A stretch of 64,000 nucleotides of DNA from Phycisphaera sp. (GTDB taxonomy: Bacteria > Planctomycetota > Phycisphaerae > Phycisphaerales > UBA1924): assembly GCA_003712165.1 (NCBI GenBank), contig RHLH01000001.1, positions 2,577,575-2,641,574 of the forward strand, read 5' to 3'. Each line of letters begins with the position of its first letter. The stretch's first letter is position 1. Below the pieces are notes generated by a model. It was given only the letters and a program-made list of their open reading frames with translations. It did not search any database and had not been told where the DNA came from. The translations under genes were made by a program, and so were the position numbers. This document shows, piece by piece, positions 8,662-17,469 of this stretch.

Positions 8662-9903
8662 ATGACCCTGAAGCTTCCGATGTACATGGACCATGCCGCG
8701 ACGACGCCCTGTGATCCTCGGGTGGTCGAGGCGATGATGCCCTACTTCACCGAGACGTTCGGTAACCCGGGCAGCCGCAACCACGCGTTCGGCTGGGCGG
8801 CCGAGGAAGCGGTTGACAAGGCCCGCCGCCAGGTGGCCAAGCTCATCGGCGCGGACCGGAAGGAGATCATCTTCACTTCTGGTTCAACCGAATCGAACAA
8901 CATCGCGATCAAGGGCGCGGCGTACATGTATCAGAACGCGCCCGCCGGCTCGGACAAGTGCCGGGGCCACATCATCACGGGCAACATCGAGCACAAGGCT
9001 GTCCTCGATCCGTGCAAGCGTCTCGAGAAGGAAGGCTTCGAGGTCACGTACCTCGAGCCCGGACCCGACGGCATCTTCACCCGTGAGATGGTCGAGGGCG
9101 CGCTCCGCGAGGACACGATCCTCGTCACGCTCATGTGGGCGAACAACGAGATCGGCACGATCAACGAAGTGCCTCAGATCGGTGAGCTGTGCCACGACAA
9201 GGGCATCATCTTCCACACCGACGCGACGCAATGGGTCGGGAAGATGCCGACCGACGTGAACACTGACAACGTCGACCTGCTCTCGCTGAGCGGTCACAAA
9301 ATGTACGGCCCTAAGGGCGTCGGTGCGCTCTACGTCCGCCGGCGCAGGCCTCGCGTTCGCCTCGTCCCGCTCACCGAGGGCGGAGGCCAGGAACGCGGGT
9401 ACCGCTCGGGCACGCTGAATGTCACGGGCATCGTCGGCCTCGGCGCCGCGGCAGAGATCGCTATGAACGAGATGGAGAGCGAGCGGGACCGCCTGTTCAA
9501 GCTCCGCGAGAAGCTTGAGAACGAGATCACCAAGCAGCTCGACACAACCCAGGTCAACGGGCACGCCAAGAAGAGGCTGCCGCACATGACCAACATCTCC
9601 TTCGGGTTCGTCGAAGGCGAGAGCCTGATGATGGCCTGCAAGGATATCGCGATGAGCTCTGGCAGCGCCTGCACGAGCGCGAGCCTTGAGCCCAGCTACG
9701 TGCTCAAGGGCCTGGGTGTCGGGGACGACCTGGCGCACAGCTCGCTGCGCCTGAGCCTCGGACGCTGGACGACCGAGGAGGAGGTCGGTTACGCGATTCA
9801 GAACATCGTCGGCGCGGTCAACAAGCTCCGCCAGCTGAGCCCCCTGTACGACATGCACAAGGAAGGCATCGACATCACGAAGATCGAGTGGCAGGCGCAC
9901 TAA
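8662..9903 (+). CDS. iscS: Cysteine desulfurase IscS
   Basis: A PLP enzyme that removes sulfur from cysteine for Fe-S cluster assembly and tRNA thiolation. At 413 residues it matches IscS length. The N-terminal MYMDHAATTPCDPRV motif, the PLP-lysine motif SGHKMYGPKGVGALYV and the catalytic cysteine loop SSGSACTSASLEPSYVL are all clear; the SGSACTS form is that of group I (IscS/NifS) enzymes rather than SufS. ATG 8662 is preferred over the in-frame upstream start at 8620 because GGAG lies 9 nt before it. It heads the iscS-iscU-iscA cluster. Confidence 0.95.
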   Translation: MTLKLPMYMDHAATTPCDPRVVEAMMPYFTETFGNPGSRNHAFGWAAEEAVDKARRQVAKLIGADRKEIIFTSGSTESNNIAIKGAAYMYQNAPAGSDKCRGHIITGNIEHKAVLDPCKRLEKEGFEVTYLEPGPDGIFTREMVEGALREDTILVTLMWANNEIGTINEVPQIGELCHDKGIIFHTDATQWVGKMPTDVNTDNVDLLSLSGHKMYGPKGVGALYVRRRRPRVRLVPLTEGGGQERGYRSGTLNVTGIVGLGAAAEIAMNEMESERDRLFKLREKLENEITKQLDTTQVNGHAKKRLPHMTNISFGFVEGESLMMACKDIAMSSGSACTSASLEPSYVLKGLGVGDDLAHSSLRLSLGRWTTEEEVGYAIQNIVGAVNKLRQLSPLYDMHKEGIDITKIEWQAH

Positions 9904-10009
9904 GGACCGGGTGAATTATCAGGAGTCGAAGGACCGGATTCGGTACCGAAAAACGAACAAATCCGTCTGATCACGAGTTAATACAGATGGTGAAAGTGAG
10001 GGCCAGAAC

Positions 10010-10414
10010 ATGGCATACGGAACAAAGGTTGTAGATCACTACGAGAACCCGCGGAACGTCGGCAACTTCGGGACCACCGAAGATGTCAAGACCCGCAAGG
10101 ACGTGGGCGTCGGGCTCGTCGGCGCCCCCGAGTGCGGCGACGTGATGCAGCTGCAGATCAAGGTCGATGAAACGACCGGCAAGATCGAGGACGCGAAGTT
10201 CAAGTGCTTCGGCTGCGGCTCGGCGATCGCGTCGAGCTCGCTCGCCACCGAGTGGCTCAAGGGCCGGACACTCGACGAGGGGCTCTCGATCAAGAACACG
10301 GAGATCGTCGAGGAGCTGAGCCTCCCGCCCGTGAAGATCCACTGCTCGGTGCTCGCCGAGGACGCGATCAGGGCGGCGATCGCCGATTACAAGACCAAGA
10401 ACGGGCAGGATTAA
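10010..10414 (+). CDS. iscU: Fe-S cluster assembly scaffold IscU
   Basis: A 134-residue scaffold on which IscS builds [2Fe-2S] clusters. The three ligand cysteines are visible in APECGDVM, CFGCGSAIASSS and IHCSVLAEDA, and the HscA-recognition-like LPPVKIHC motif is conserved. The N-terminus (VVDHYENPRNVGNF) is typical. A TGAGGG ribosome-binding site precedes the ATG. It lies about 106 nt after iscS; hscA, hscB, fdx and iscR are not in the cluster. Confidence 0.95.
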   Translation: MAYGTKVVDHYENPRNVGNFGTTEDVKTRKDVGVGLVGAPECGDVMQLQIKVDETTGKIEDAKFKCFGCGSAIASSSLATEWLKGRTLDEGLSIKNTEIVEELSLPPVKIHCSVLAEDAIRAAIADYKTKNGQD

Positions 10415-10436
10415 GGGCCTAATCCGGTCGATACCT

Positions 10437-10465
10437 TTGGGTGGATGTGCCCCTTGGGCTAGAAT
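10437..10465 (+). promoter_or_regulatory. Promoter candidate for iscA
   Basis: TTGGGT (10437-10442), a 17-nt spacer and TAGAAT (10460-10465) lie 25 nt before the iscA ATG, so iscA may have its own start site besides operon transcription. Confidence 0.55.
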
Positions 10466-10489
10466 CTGCCTGATTGATAGGAGATAGCG

Positions 10490-10837
10490 ATGCCGGACAC
10501 CGCACTGAGCGTGACGATCACCGAGAAGGCTGCCAACGAGATCAAGACGATCATCGAGCAGCAGGAACTCGACAAGGACGCGGTCCGCCTGCGTCTGGGC
10601 GTCAAAGGCGGCGGATGCTCGGGCTTCAGCTACGTCCTCGACCTCACAGAGACCCAGAAGGACACCGACGAGGAGTTTGAGATGCACGGCATCAAGGTCA
10701 TCTGCGACCCCAAGAGCCTGCTCTACCTGAATGGCACCACCGTCGACTTCAAGGACGAGCTGATGGGCCGGGGTTTCGTCTTCAACAACCCCAATGCCTC
10801 GGCGACCTGCGGCTGCGGATCGAGCTTCTCGGCCTGA
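10490..10837 (+). CDS. iscA: A-type Fe-S carrier (IscA/ErpA/HesB family)
   Basis: A 115-residue A-type carrier that receives clusters from IscU and passes them to apo-enzymes. The three ligand cysteines appear in GGGCSGFSY and in the C-terminal TCGCGSSFSA. Length and fold pattern match IscA/ErpA; the two cannot be told apart from sequence inspection, so the symbol is positional. AGGAG stands 8 nt before the ATG. A strong terminator follows, marking the end of the isc cluster. Confidence 0.9.
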   Translation: MPDTALSVTITEKAANEIKTIIEQQELDKDAVRLRLGVKGGGCSGFSYVLDLTETQKDTDEEFEMHGIKVICDPKSLLYLNGTTVDFKDELMGRGFVFNNPNASATCGCGSSFSA

Positions 10838-10894
10838 TCCCATCCTGAAAAGCCCCTATTCGGGCCCGCTTCTGGGCCCTATGAGACGACTTAT

Positions 10895-10927
10895 GACCCC
10901 CGCTGGCACCTGCTAGCGGGGGTTTCT
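10895..10927 (+). terminator. Intrinsic terminator after iscA
   Basis: CCCCCGCT (10897-10904) and AGCGGGGG (10915-10922) are perfect inverted repeats with a 10-nt loop, followed by TTTCT. Confidence 0.85.
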
Positions 10928-10940
10928 CATCCGGGAATAC

Positions 10941-10969
10941 TGGCATCGAATCACGGATTTTGCTATCCT
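10941..10969 (+). promoter_or_regulatory. Promoter candidate for the ACT-domain gene
   Basis: TGGCAT (10941-10946), a 17-nt spacer and TATCCT (10964-10969) lie between the iscA terminator and the ACT gene, with a leader of about 48 nt. Confidence 0.5.
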
Positions 10970-11023
10970 GAGGGACGGTCAGAGGTCGTCTGTGACCACA
11001 GAGCGTGCTGACATGGATAGTCA

Positions 11024-11503
11024 ATGAGCCAGACCCCGATGCCTCCAGAGACGATGCAGGGTTACGGTCCGCCCAGCGTGACCCAGTTCTCCGTCTTTCT
11101 CGACAATACCGTGGGCCGTCTGTACGACCTGATGGAGGCTCTGGACACCTCAGAGACTCGTGTGTGCGCTCTGAATGTTCACGAGGCCTCAGACCACGCT
11201 GTGGTCAGGATGATCACCAACAACTCAGGCGAGGCCCGGAACCTGCTGAAGCAGGCGAGGGTTCCTTTCGCGGAGACCGACGTGCTGGTGGTCGAACTCA
11301 GCAAGGGCCACACGCTGACCAGTCTCTGCTTGCACCTGCTGGCCGCTGAGCTGAATATCAGATTTGCGTATCCGCTGATGCTCCGCCCGAACGGCACCCC
11401 CACGATCGCGCTCTCCGTCGACGACCTGACCCTGGCGGGCCAGATACTCCGGCGGAAGGAGTACCGCCTGTTCGGCGAGTTCGACTTGCCAAAAACGGCG
11501 TAA
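11024..11503 (+). CDS. ACT-domain regulatory protein
   Basis: A 159-residue protein that reads as two consecutive ACT-like beta-alpha-beta modules (FSVFLDNTVGRLYDLMEAL at about 22-40, then a second module near 90-150). ACT domains bind small ligands such as amino acids and regulate enzymes. Stand-alone tandem-ACT proteins of this size occur widely in planctomycetes, but their ligand is unknown. There is no catalytic domain or DNA-binding motif. It is transcribed alone between a terminator and the thioredoxin-like gene. Confidence 0.7.
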   Translation: MSQTPMPPETMQGYGPPSVTQFSVFLDNTVGRLYDLMEALDTSETRVCALNVHEASDHAVVRMITNNSGEARNLLKQARVPFAETDVLVVELSKGHTLTSLCLHLLAAELNIRFAYPLMLRPNGTPTIALSVDDLTLAGQILRRKEYRLFGEFDLPKTA

Positions 11504-11652
11504 GAAACGTGGAATCTTGTACAACCCGGGCGAGTTCTGCAATTCCGTGCCCCCGCTGCCGGTAGGCTGTTCTGTGCAGGCAGGGAGCCGAGTCGGTTGC
11601 GTGAGTTGCGCCGCCGAGGTACGCGAAACGAAACTCAAGCAGGAGCAACCCC

Positions 11653-12699
11653 ATGATGAAACAACTGGCCGCAGCTTTGATTCTCGCCGCAGTGTCCGGC
11701 ACCGCGAGTGCACAGGACCTGATGGGTAACAGGAGTGCCGAGCAAATAATCGCCGAGTTCGAGAAGTCATCGGGCAAGGAGATCCCTCCGTTCGAGGCAC
11801 CCACCCTGAACATCGGAGACGAAGCCCCTGCGTTCAAGGTGAGCCACTGGTCCAAGGGTGCTCCCTTCAGCGAGTTCGAGAAGGGCAACGTCTACCTCGT
11901 TGACTTCTGGGCAACCTGGTGTGGTCCCTGCATCGCGATCATGCCTCACCTTACCGAGCTCCAGGAGAAGCACGAAGCCAACGGCCTCCAGATTGTCGGT
12001 GTCAGCATCTGGGAGCGCAAGGAAGGCGACGAGCACGCCGCTCACGTCGATGCATTCGTTGAGAAGAACGATGAGCGCATGGGCTACGCGGTCGCGACCG
12101 GCCTGAAGCAGATGGAAACAGAATGGATGGACGCCGCGAAACAGCGGGGCATCCCGACCGTCATGATCGTTGACCGCGAGGGCAAGCTCGGCTGGATCGG
12201 CTACGGCAGCGACCCCGCGATCGACGGCGTGCTCGAGGACATCCTCGCTGAGGAGCACGACTACGAAGAGCTTCACGCGACTCGTATTGAGTCGATGAAG
12301 CAAGAGCACGAGCAGCAACACGGCCCGAACCACTTCCGTCACTTCCAGCAGCTTGCAATGACCGACAAGACCGAGGCCGGCGCGTTCGGTCAGGCCATGC
12401 TGAAGACCAAGTACGCGGACAACCCGAACGCATACAACGCTGTTGCCTGGACGATCGTTGAGAACGAAGGCTGGAGCCCCGAGGCCATCAGCTTTGCACA
12501 GAAGATCGCGACCAAGGCGTGCGAGATGACCGAATGGGAGAACCCGATGATCCTCGACACCCTCGCGTGGGCTCAGTACCGCGCGGGTGATGCCGCGGCT
12601 GCGGTCAAGACCGAGACGAAGGCGATCGAGTTGCTCGACGCGAACGACCCGAGCATCTCGGAGTACGAGAAAGCACTCAAGACGTTCAAGGGCGGCTGA
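11653..12699 (+). CDS. Secreted TlpA/ResA-like thioredoxin with C-terminal helical repeat region
   Basis: A 348-residue exported protein. The signal peptide ends near residue 20 (TASAQ). The thioredoxin-fold domain spans about 50-205, with the active site ATWCGPCIAIMPH and the cis-proline context GIPTVMIVDREG. TlpA/ResA proteins reduce or isomerise disulfides outside the cytoplasm, often for cytochrome c maturation. The C-terminal 130 residues are helical and TPR-like (DTLAWAQYRAGDAAAAVKTE). AGGAG precedes the ATG ATG start, and a UUCG-capped terminator follows. The extra C-terminal region suggests a client-binding role, which is inference. Confidence 0.85.
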   Translation: MMKQLAAALILAAVSGTASAQDLMGNRSAEQIIAEFEKSSGKEIPPFEAPTLNIGDEAPAFKVSHWSKGAPFSEFEKGNVYLVDFWATWCGPCIAIMPHLTELQEKHEANGLQIVGVSIWERKEGDEHAAHVDAFVEKNDERMGYAVATGLKQMETEWMDAAKQRGIPTVMIVDREGKLGWIGYGSDPAIDGVLEDILAEEHDYEELHATRIESMKQEHEQQHGPNHFRHFQQLAMTDKTEAGAFGQAMLKTKYADNPNAYNAVAWTIVENEGWSPEAISFAQKIATKACEMTEWENPMILDTLAWAQYRAGDAAAAVKTETKAIELLDANDPSISEYEKALKTFKGG

Positions 12700-12720
12700 T
12701 CCAAAGCTTGAGATCATTGC

Positions 12721-12756
12721 AGCGGCCGGGTCTTCGGACTCGGCCGCTTGTTTTTT
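12721..12756 (+). terminator. Intrinsic terminator with UUCG tetraloop
   Basis: Arms AGCGGCCGGGTC (12721-12732) and GACTCGGCCGCT (12737-12748) pair with one G-T wobble around a TTCG loop, and TGTTTTTT follows. It ends just before the stop codon of the convergent dioxygenase gene. Confidence 0.9.
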
Positions 12757-12760
12757 AGAC

Positions 12761-13423
12761 TCACCGCCGCCAGTCGAGTCGTCCTGGCAGTTCGCGGTTT
12801 GCAAGCTCGATGTGCACAATCCTGCGCCGCCCCGAGATGATCATCTTGCCAGAAGCATGAACAAGCCTTGGTCGCATGAACAACACATCACCCGCCTTCG
12901 CTTCACACTGCACGGCATCTTCATGACTCCACACCTGCTCTTCCATCTTGTGTGAGCCGGGCCAAACGAGCAAACCGCCGGTATCTCGCGTTGCATCATC
13001 AAGGTGAACCCGAATAGTCACCATCGAATCAAGCACTTCGCTCGGCGGCTGAACATGCGGCACACCCGCTTTCACCGACCAAGGACCAAAGCCGGCAACA
13101 TCTACTTTCTGCTGAACACAAATCGTTGTGTCACGGTGCGGCGGCACGCCCCAATTCGCATCAGGAGTCTTGTCAAAGACGATTGTCCGTACTCGGAAGA
13201 AACCCACTCCAAGAAAGCAATCAAGATAGGATTCTATTTTGGGTTCACTGAGGATTCGGTCGATAGGCGCTCCAGCCTCATCGAATTGCCTTTGTCCGGG
13301 ACCATCGATGTTGGCAACTGAATTCTGAAGCTGTTCGAGCAGTTGAGCGCTACACCCAGTCCTGAGTAGAAAGAAACCGTCGCGCTCGAACATCGACCGC
13401 GACGGCAAAAGTAGATCGTTCAT
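12761..13423 (-). CDS. Phytanoyl-CoA dioxygenase (PhyH) family Fe(II)/2-oxoglutarate oxygenase
   Basis: A 220-residue member of the PhyH superfamily, which hydroxylates or halogenates varied small substrates using Fe(II), oxygen and 2-oxoglutarate. The iron-binding HxD is visible in PPHRDTT (about residues 94-100), the distal histidine in PRLVHAS, and the 2-oxoglutarate-binding arginine in RRRIVHIE. An N-terminal DGFFLLRTG strand is also typical. Its base composition is less GC-rich than its neighbours and the codons are more varied, hinting at transfer. It follows trxB by 8 nt on the same strand, so it is likely cotranscribed. The substrate cannot be told. Confidence 0.82.
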   Translation of the reverse strand: MNDLLLPSRSMFERDGFFLLRTGCSAQLLEQLQNSVANIDGPGQRQFDEAGAPIDRILSEPKIESYLDCFLGVGFFRVRTIVFDKTPDANWGVPPHRDTTICVQQKVDVAGFGPWSVKAGVPHVQPPSEVLDSMVTIRVHLDDATRDTGGLLVWPGSHKMEEQVWSHEDAVQCEAKAGDVLFMRPRLVHASGKMIISGRRRIVHIELANRELPGRLDWRR

Positions 13424-13431
13424 ACAAGAAC

Positions 13432-14436
13432 CTAGATCAGGTCCCGGTCACCCAGCCAGTGCTCGGCGTCGAGCGCCGCCTGGCAGCCGGTGCCCGCGGC
13501 GGTGATCGCCTGGCGGTAGTGGTCGTCGGCGACATCGCCCGCGGCGAACACGCCCGGGATGTTGGTTTCTGTCGTGCGACCTTCGAGCAGGACGTAGCCC
13601 TTCTCGTCGAGCGCAACGCCCGAGTCTTTGATGAATCCGGTCGCCGGTGTGTGGCCGATCGCGACGAAGAGCCCGCCGACCTCGAGGTCGGACAGTTCGC
13701 CGGTCTTTGTGTCCTTGAGGACGACCGCGGAGATGACTTCCTGGCCATGCTCGTTGGCGGTGCTCTTGACGTCCTCTACGACACTATTCCATTTCACCTT
13801 GGCGTTTGGCTTGCTGAGGTATCGCTCCTGCATGACCTTGCTTGCTCGGAGTTCTTCGCGTCTGTGGATGATGTAGACGGTCGAGGCGAACTTGGTGAGG
13901 TACGTGGCTTCCTCCATCGCGCTATCGCCTCCGCCCACGACTGCGAGGGGTTTGTCGCGGAACATGGGCAGTGCGCCGTCGCAGACCGCGCACGCGCTGA
14001 CACCCCCGCCGTTGCGAGCGAGTCGCTGCTCGTTCTCGAGCCCCAGCCAGTTGGCGGTTGCTCCTGTGGCAAGGATGACCGTGTGCGCGTAGATGGTCTC
14101 GTCCTTGTCGGTGACGAGCTTGTGAGGGCCGTCGCTGTTGAACTCGACGCTCACGATGTCGCGGGGCTGGGTCTTGGTCCCGAAGCGTTCGGCCTGCTTC
14201 TGGAACATCTGCATCATCTGGGGGCCGCTGATGCCTTCCGGGAAGCCCGGGTAGTTCTCGACGTCGGTGGTCAGCATGAGTTGGCCGCCCGGGAGCTGGA
14301 TCGCCGGCGACTGCTTCGCGACGCCGACGTACACGACCGGGTCGAGGTTGGCACGGGCGGCGTAGATCGCAGCGGTCCAGCCCGCGGGGCCAGACCCGAT
14401 GATGACGACCTTGTGTATCTGATCAGACTCGGGCAT
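13432..14436 (-). CDS. trxB: Thioredoxin reductase
   Basis: A 334-residue flavoprotein that uses NADPH to reduce thioredoxin. Visible are the FAD-binding GSGPAGWTAAIYAARA, the redox-active CAVCDG, the NADPH-binding GGGDSAMEEATYL, and the C-terminal FAAGDVADDHYRQAITAAGTG. Length matches low-molecular-weight TrxB. AGGAG lies about 10 nt before the ATG. It is the first gene of a short unit with the PhyH protein. Confidence 0.95.
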   Translation of the reverse strand: MPESDQIHKVVIIGSGPAGWTAAIYAARANLDPVVYVGVAKQSPAIQLPGGQLMLTTDVENYPGFPEGISGPQMMQMFQKQAERFGTKTQPRDIVSVEFNSDGPHKLVTDKDETIYAHTVILATGATANWLGLENEQRLARNGGGVSACAVCDGALPMFRDKPLAVVGGGDSAMEEATYLTKFASTVYIIHRREELRASKVMQERYLSKPNAKVKWNSVVEDVKSTANEHGQEVISAVVLKDTKTGELSDLEVGGLFVAIGHTPATGFIKDSGVALDEKGYVLLEGRTTETNIPGVFAAGDVADDHYRQAITAAGTGCQAALDAEHWLGDRDLI

Positions 14437-14517
14437 CGCGCGTCGCTCCTTGTGTCATTGATCGACGGGAAACAGTTCTGTGCGTCTGGTTATTCCAGCG
14501 CTTGCGAAGGTGTGTCC

Positions 14518-16053
14518 TTACTCGGACGCGCCGGTGTCCTCAAGGTAATCGCGGAGGAGTCCAAGCACGGGGGGCCAGATAAGGTAGTCGCCGGTCGACT
14601 CGAGGCCGCTGTCTGAGACGATGACTGCGCGGTCGTCGAATTCGTTGCCTCCCAGCGAGTAGAGGACAAACTCCTCATCGCCGAGCGCGACCCGGAAGTT
14701 GGTGCGTTCTTGGGGTATGACGTTCATCTGGTGGAGGCTTGTGCCAACGGTATCGCGGACGGGCACGAAGAACCTGAACTCAGGCTTGTTGCCGGCGCTC
14801 CGCTGTGGGTTGTACGGATCGATGCCGAGGTCCTCGATGTAGACGGGTCTCACGAGAGCGAGCGATGAAGGCAGGTTCCCTGTTTGAATGCGCATGGCTC
14901 TGACCGCCAGGGCCAGGCGAGTGCCGACAAGCTCGGTATCCAGCTCACGTCGAAGCACGAGCAGGTTGTCAAGGTCGGGCACGATTTCTCTGACGACCGC
15001 GAGTCTCGAGGGGTCGAGCGTCGCGTACGCTGACGGGTTACGGAACTGCGGGTCAAACGTGTCGGCCGTCCAGCGGAGCGACCAATCGGAGAAGACTCCC
15101 GAGATAGCGCGTTCTGTCTCCCGGCGGTCGGCATGCTCTTGCGAAACTGTGCTCCAGCGTCCAGACTCTGCGAACAGCCTGAGCGGGCGGTCAGTCGCGG
15201 CGAGCTCTGCCATCGCGGTCGGGAACACGGCCTGGTCCGGCTGGCCTGTCTGACCGAAGACGCGGAAGGACATCTGTTCGGCGGCGAGCTGATCACCCAG
15301 GGGTAGCCTGATCCGATCGAGCCTGAACATGCCGCGTTCCATGTTAATCCGCTCGACTAGCCCTTTCAGATAATCAGAAGTCAGCGAGCTCTGCCCCTGT
15401 GAATCGACGTACGCGAGATCTCGCATGCGCAGCACCGAGGTACGTATCGCCTCGAGGCCCCAGCTGACTTCCTGCGCAAGCATCCGGTCAGCCATCATCC
15501 GGCCCAAGATCGCAAGATCGAACACGAGTTCCATCGCGCTCTCGATATCGCCTTCGTCTGCGAGTCTGGTGGCTTCGATGTGCACGAGCGACTCGAGCCA
15601 CTGCATCCGCTCAAGGTAGCCCAGCTTTGCGGCAGCGATGGTCGGCGGGTCACCCAGCTCGGCGTGGATCCCCTGGCGAACCCAGGAGGTGCTGACACCG
15701 TTGATGCCATACGGGAGCGCAAACTCCATGGCCCTGCGCGGGTTCTCTTCCTCAGCGATCTGCTTGAGCGCCTCAAGAGCCGCCTGCTGAGACTCGCCCA
15801 TCGACCACGCGGTCGCGGACTGCCAGACTGGGCTCGAGGGGGTTAGCAGGAGCACGCGGTCAGCCCTGCCGAGCAGCACGCCCGGGGGCTGTTCGAGACT
15901 GCCCAGCGCCGGCATGAGAACCGTCTCAGCCCTGCGGCTGTCAGACAGGCTCTGGAAAGACGCGTTGAGACGATCGGTGAAATCATCCGCGGACGAGGGC
16001 CCGGCCTGGGCAATGAGGGCCAGGCAGCAGAGCATGCGCACGACTCGATTCAT
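14518..16053 (-). CDS. Secreted protein of unknown function
   Basis: About 511 residues. The ATG at 16053 is chosen because GGGAG lies just upstream and it opens a signal peptide (MNRVVRMLCCLALIAQAGPSSA); an upstream in-frame start would add 30 residues lacking export features. The mature part is mostly alpha-helical, with long amphipathic stretches (EGDIESAMELVFDLAILGRM), and ends in a mixed region (FRFFVPVRDTVG, EEFVLYSLGGNEFDD) resembling the end of planctomycete lipoprotein-like secreted proteins. No enzyme motif is visible. It lies 118 nt after the sigma factor gene on the same strand. Confidence 0.6.
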   Translation of the reverse strand: MNRVVRMLCCLALIAQAGPSSADDFTDRLNASFQSLSDSRRAETVLMPALGSLEQPPGVLLGRADRVLLLTPSSPVWQSATAWSMGESQQAALEALKQIAEEENPRRAMEFALPYGINGVSTSWVRQGIHAELGDPPTIAAAKLGYLERMQWLESLVHIEATRLADEGDIESAMELVFDLAILGRMMADRMLAQEVSWGLEAIRTSVLRMRDLAYVDSQGQSSLTSDYLKGLVERINMERGMFRLDRIRLPLGDQLAAEQMSFRVFGQTGQPDQAVFPTAMAELAATDRPLRLFAESGRWSTVSQEHADRRETERAISGVFSDWSLRWTADTFDPQFRNPSAYATLDPSRLAVVREIVPDLDNLLVLRRELDTELVGTRLALAVRAMRIQTGNLPSSLALVRPVYIEDLGIDPYNPQRSAGNKPEFRFFVPVRDTVGTSLHQMNVIPQERTNFRVALGDEEFVLYSLGGNEFDDRAVIVSDSGLESTGDYLIWPPVLGLLRDYLEDTGASE

Positions 16054-16171
16054 CGGCTCCCTTTCATCGATTCCGACTGCCTCATAGCAGCGGAAGGATG
16101 GTAGCAGAGGCCGATCGAGCGGGGCGAACCCCGGCGGCTTCAATCGTTGCTGGAATCTGGGTTCCTGTCAC

Positions 16172-17077
16172 TCAGACGGCCGACTGGCCCGTGATACGGA
16201 GACCAGATGAGCCCACGTCGGCGTGGGCACCCTCGATCTGCGTGTGCAGGCGAGCGAGCGACTCCTCAACAATCTGGCGAACGCGTTCCCGGCTCAGGTC
16301 CATGTGGGCCGCGATCTGCTTGAGCGTCATGGGCTCCTGGCCGTCGAGACCGAAGCGGAGCTTCAGTATCTCGGCTTCTCGGCCGTCGATCGACTCGAGC
16401 AGCTTGCGAAGGATCTTGAAATCCTCGGCCTGGAACGTGGACTGATCGGGCGAGTCGTACCGGAAATCGGCGATCATGTCGGCAAGGGCGTTCAGGTCGC
16501 CGTCTTCGCCCACGGGGGCCTGGTTCGAGGCGCCGAAGACCTTGATCGCGCGCTTGACAATCTTCGCCTTGCGCATCGGCAGATCCATGATCTCGGCGAG
16601 CTCTTCGACGCTCGGTGGGTACCCACGCTCGGCCTCGATGCGCCGGCTGTGGCTCTTCCACTTGGCGATGAGCTCGACCATGTACGCGGGAACATGGATC
16701 GGGCGTGTGGCACCGATCAGGGCGCGCTTGATGGACTGCTTGATCCACCAGCTGCCGTAGGTTGAGAATCTGGCGCCCTGCGCCGGGTCGAAACCTTCCA
16801 CGGCGCGCATGAGGCCGATGTTGCCCTCTTCGATCAGGTCGGTCAGGGGCAAGCCTCGGTTGGTGTAGTTCTTGGCGATGGCAACCACGAGCCGAAGGTT
16901 GGCGCGGATCATTCGCTCGCGTGCGACGGGGCAGTTGTCGTTGATGATCGCCCAGCCGAGCTCGCGTTCTTCTTCAGCCGTGAGAAGTGCAGTCTTGTTG
17001 ATCTCTTTGAGATACAACTGCAGATCTGTCTGCAGGCGACCACTGCCCGAACGGGCGGCTCCTGTTGATTGACTCAC
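16172..17077 (-). CDS. Sigma-70 family RNA polymerase sigma factor (RpoD/SigA-like, compact)
   Basis: A 301-residue sigma factor with regions 1.2 to 4. Region 2 shows the RpoD-type core DLIEEGNIGLMRAVEGFD followed by STYGSWWIKQSIKRAL. Region 3 (YPPSVEELAEIMDLPM) and region 4.2 (TLKQIAAHMDLSRERVRQI) are complete. There is no region 1.1, which fits a group 2 factor or the short SigA forms of some phyla. The GTG at 17077 is chosen because GGAGG (17086-17090) stands 8 nt before it. The TANNNT -10 boxes seen across this window are what such a factor should read. Confidence 0.9.
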   Translation of the reverse strand: MSQSTGAARSGSGRLQTDLQLYLKEINKTALLTAEEERELGWAIINDNCPVARERMIRANLRLVVAIAKNYTNRGLPLTDLIEEGNIGLMRAVEGFDPAQGARFSTYGSWWIKQSIKRALIGATRPIHVPAYMVELIAKWKSHSRRIEAERGYPPSVEELAEIMDLPMRKAKIVKRAIKVFGASNQAPVGEDGDLNALADMIADFRYDSPDQSTFQAEDFKILRKLLESIDGREAEILKLRFGLDGQEPMTLKQIAAHMDLSRERVRQIVEESLARLHTQIEGAHADVGSSGLRITGQSAV

Positions 17078-17469
17078 GAATCCCACCTCCCCATGGACCC
17101 CAAGCTCTCTCTCGGGCCCAATCTCTGCAGCCACCCGATTCGCGGTCGGGCGGCGTGTCCGCAGTACCCGATTCGCAGCCCATTGGCCCCGGTTGCATCG
17201 TCCGGAGGTCGCATGGACTCAAACCAAGTCTGCGGCGTCAAACCGCAAGGCGAGTTTACCGCGCCTGACCTGGCGGGTGGTACGGAATTGTCGATTCAAA
17301 CGGGATATCTATTCGCCCGGTAACCACAAAAGAGACTCTCAAGACCCACGGTGACTTTCGGACCTGTCGATTGTGAAGCTGGGCGATCTATCGACCCGCC
17401 GGTTGGCGCGTCTTACGATCCCCCGTGAAGGAACGAGAGACCAATTCACCGCGTATCGACCGGGGACAG
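17078..17469. other. Intergenic region between divergent sigma factor and UVR-protein genes
   Basis: About 390 nt without a convincing gene. It holds the sigma-factor ribosome-binding site at its left end. A TAAACT (minus strand, 17253-17258) could be a -10 for the sigma gene, and TACGAT (17410-17415) a -10 for the UVR gene; neither has a good -35. Nothing else is recognised. Confidence 0.4.

Noticed and set aside
13459..14616. Open frame antisense to trxB
   Set aside because: trxB motifs on the other strand are decisive.
17078..17469. tRNA or small RNA search in the gap upstream of the sigma factor
   Set aside because: No cloverleaf or TPsiC-like GGTTCGA sequence is present.
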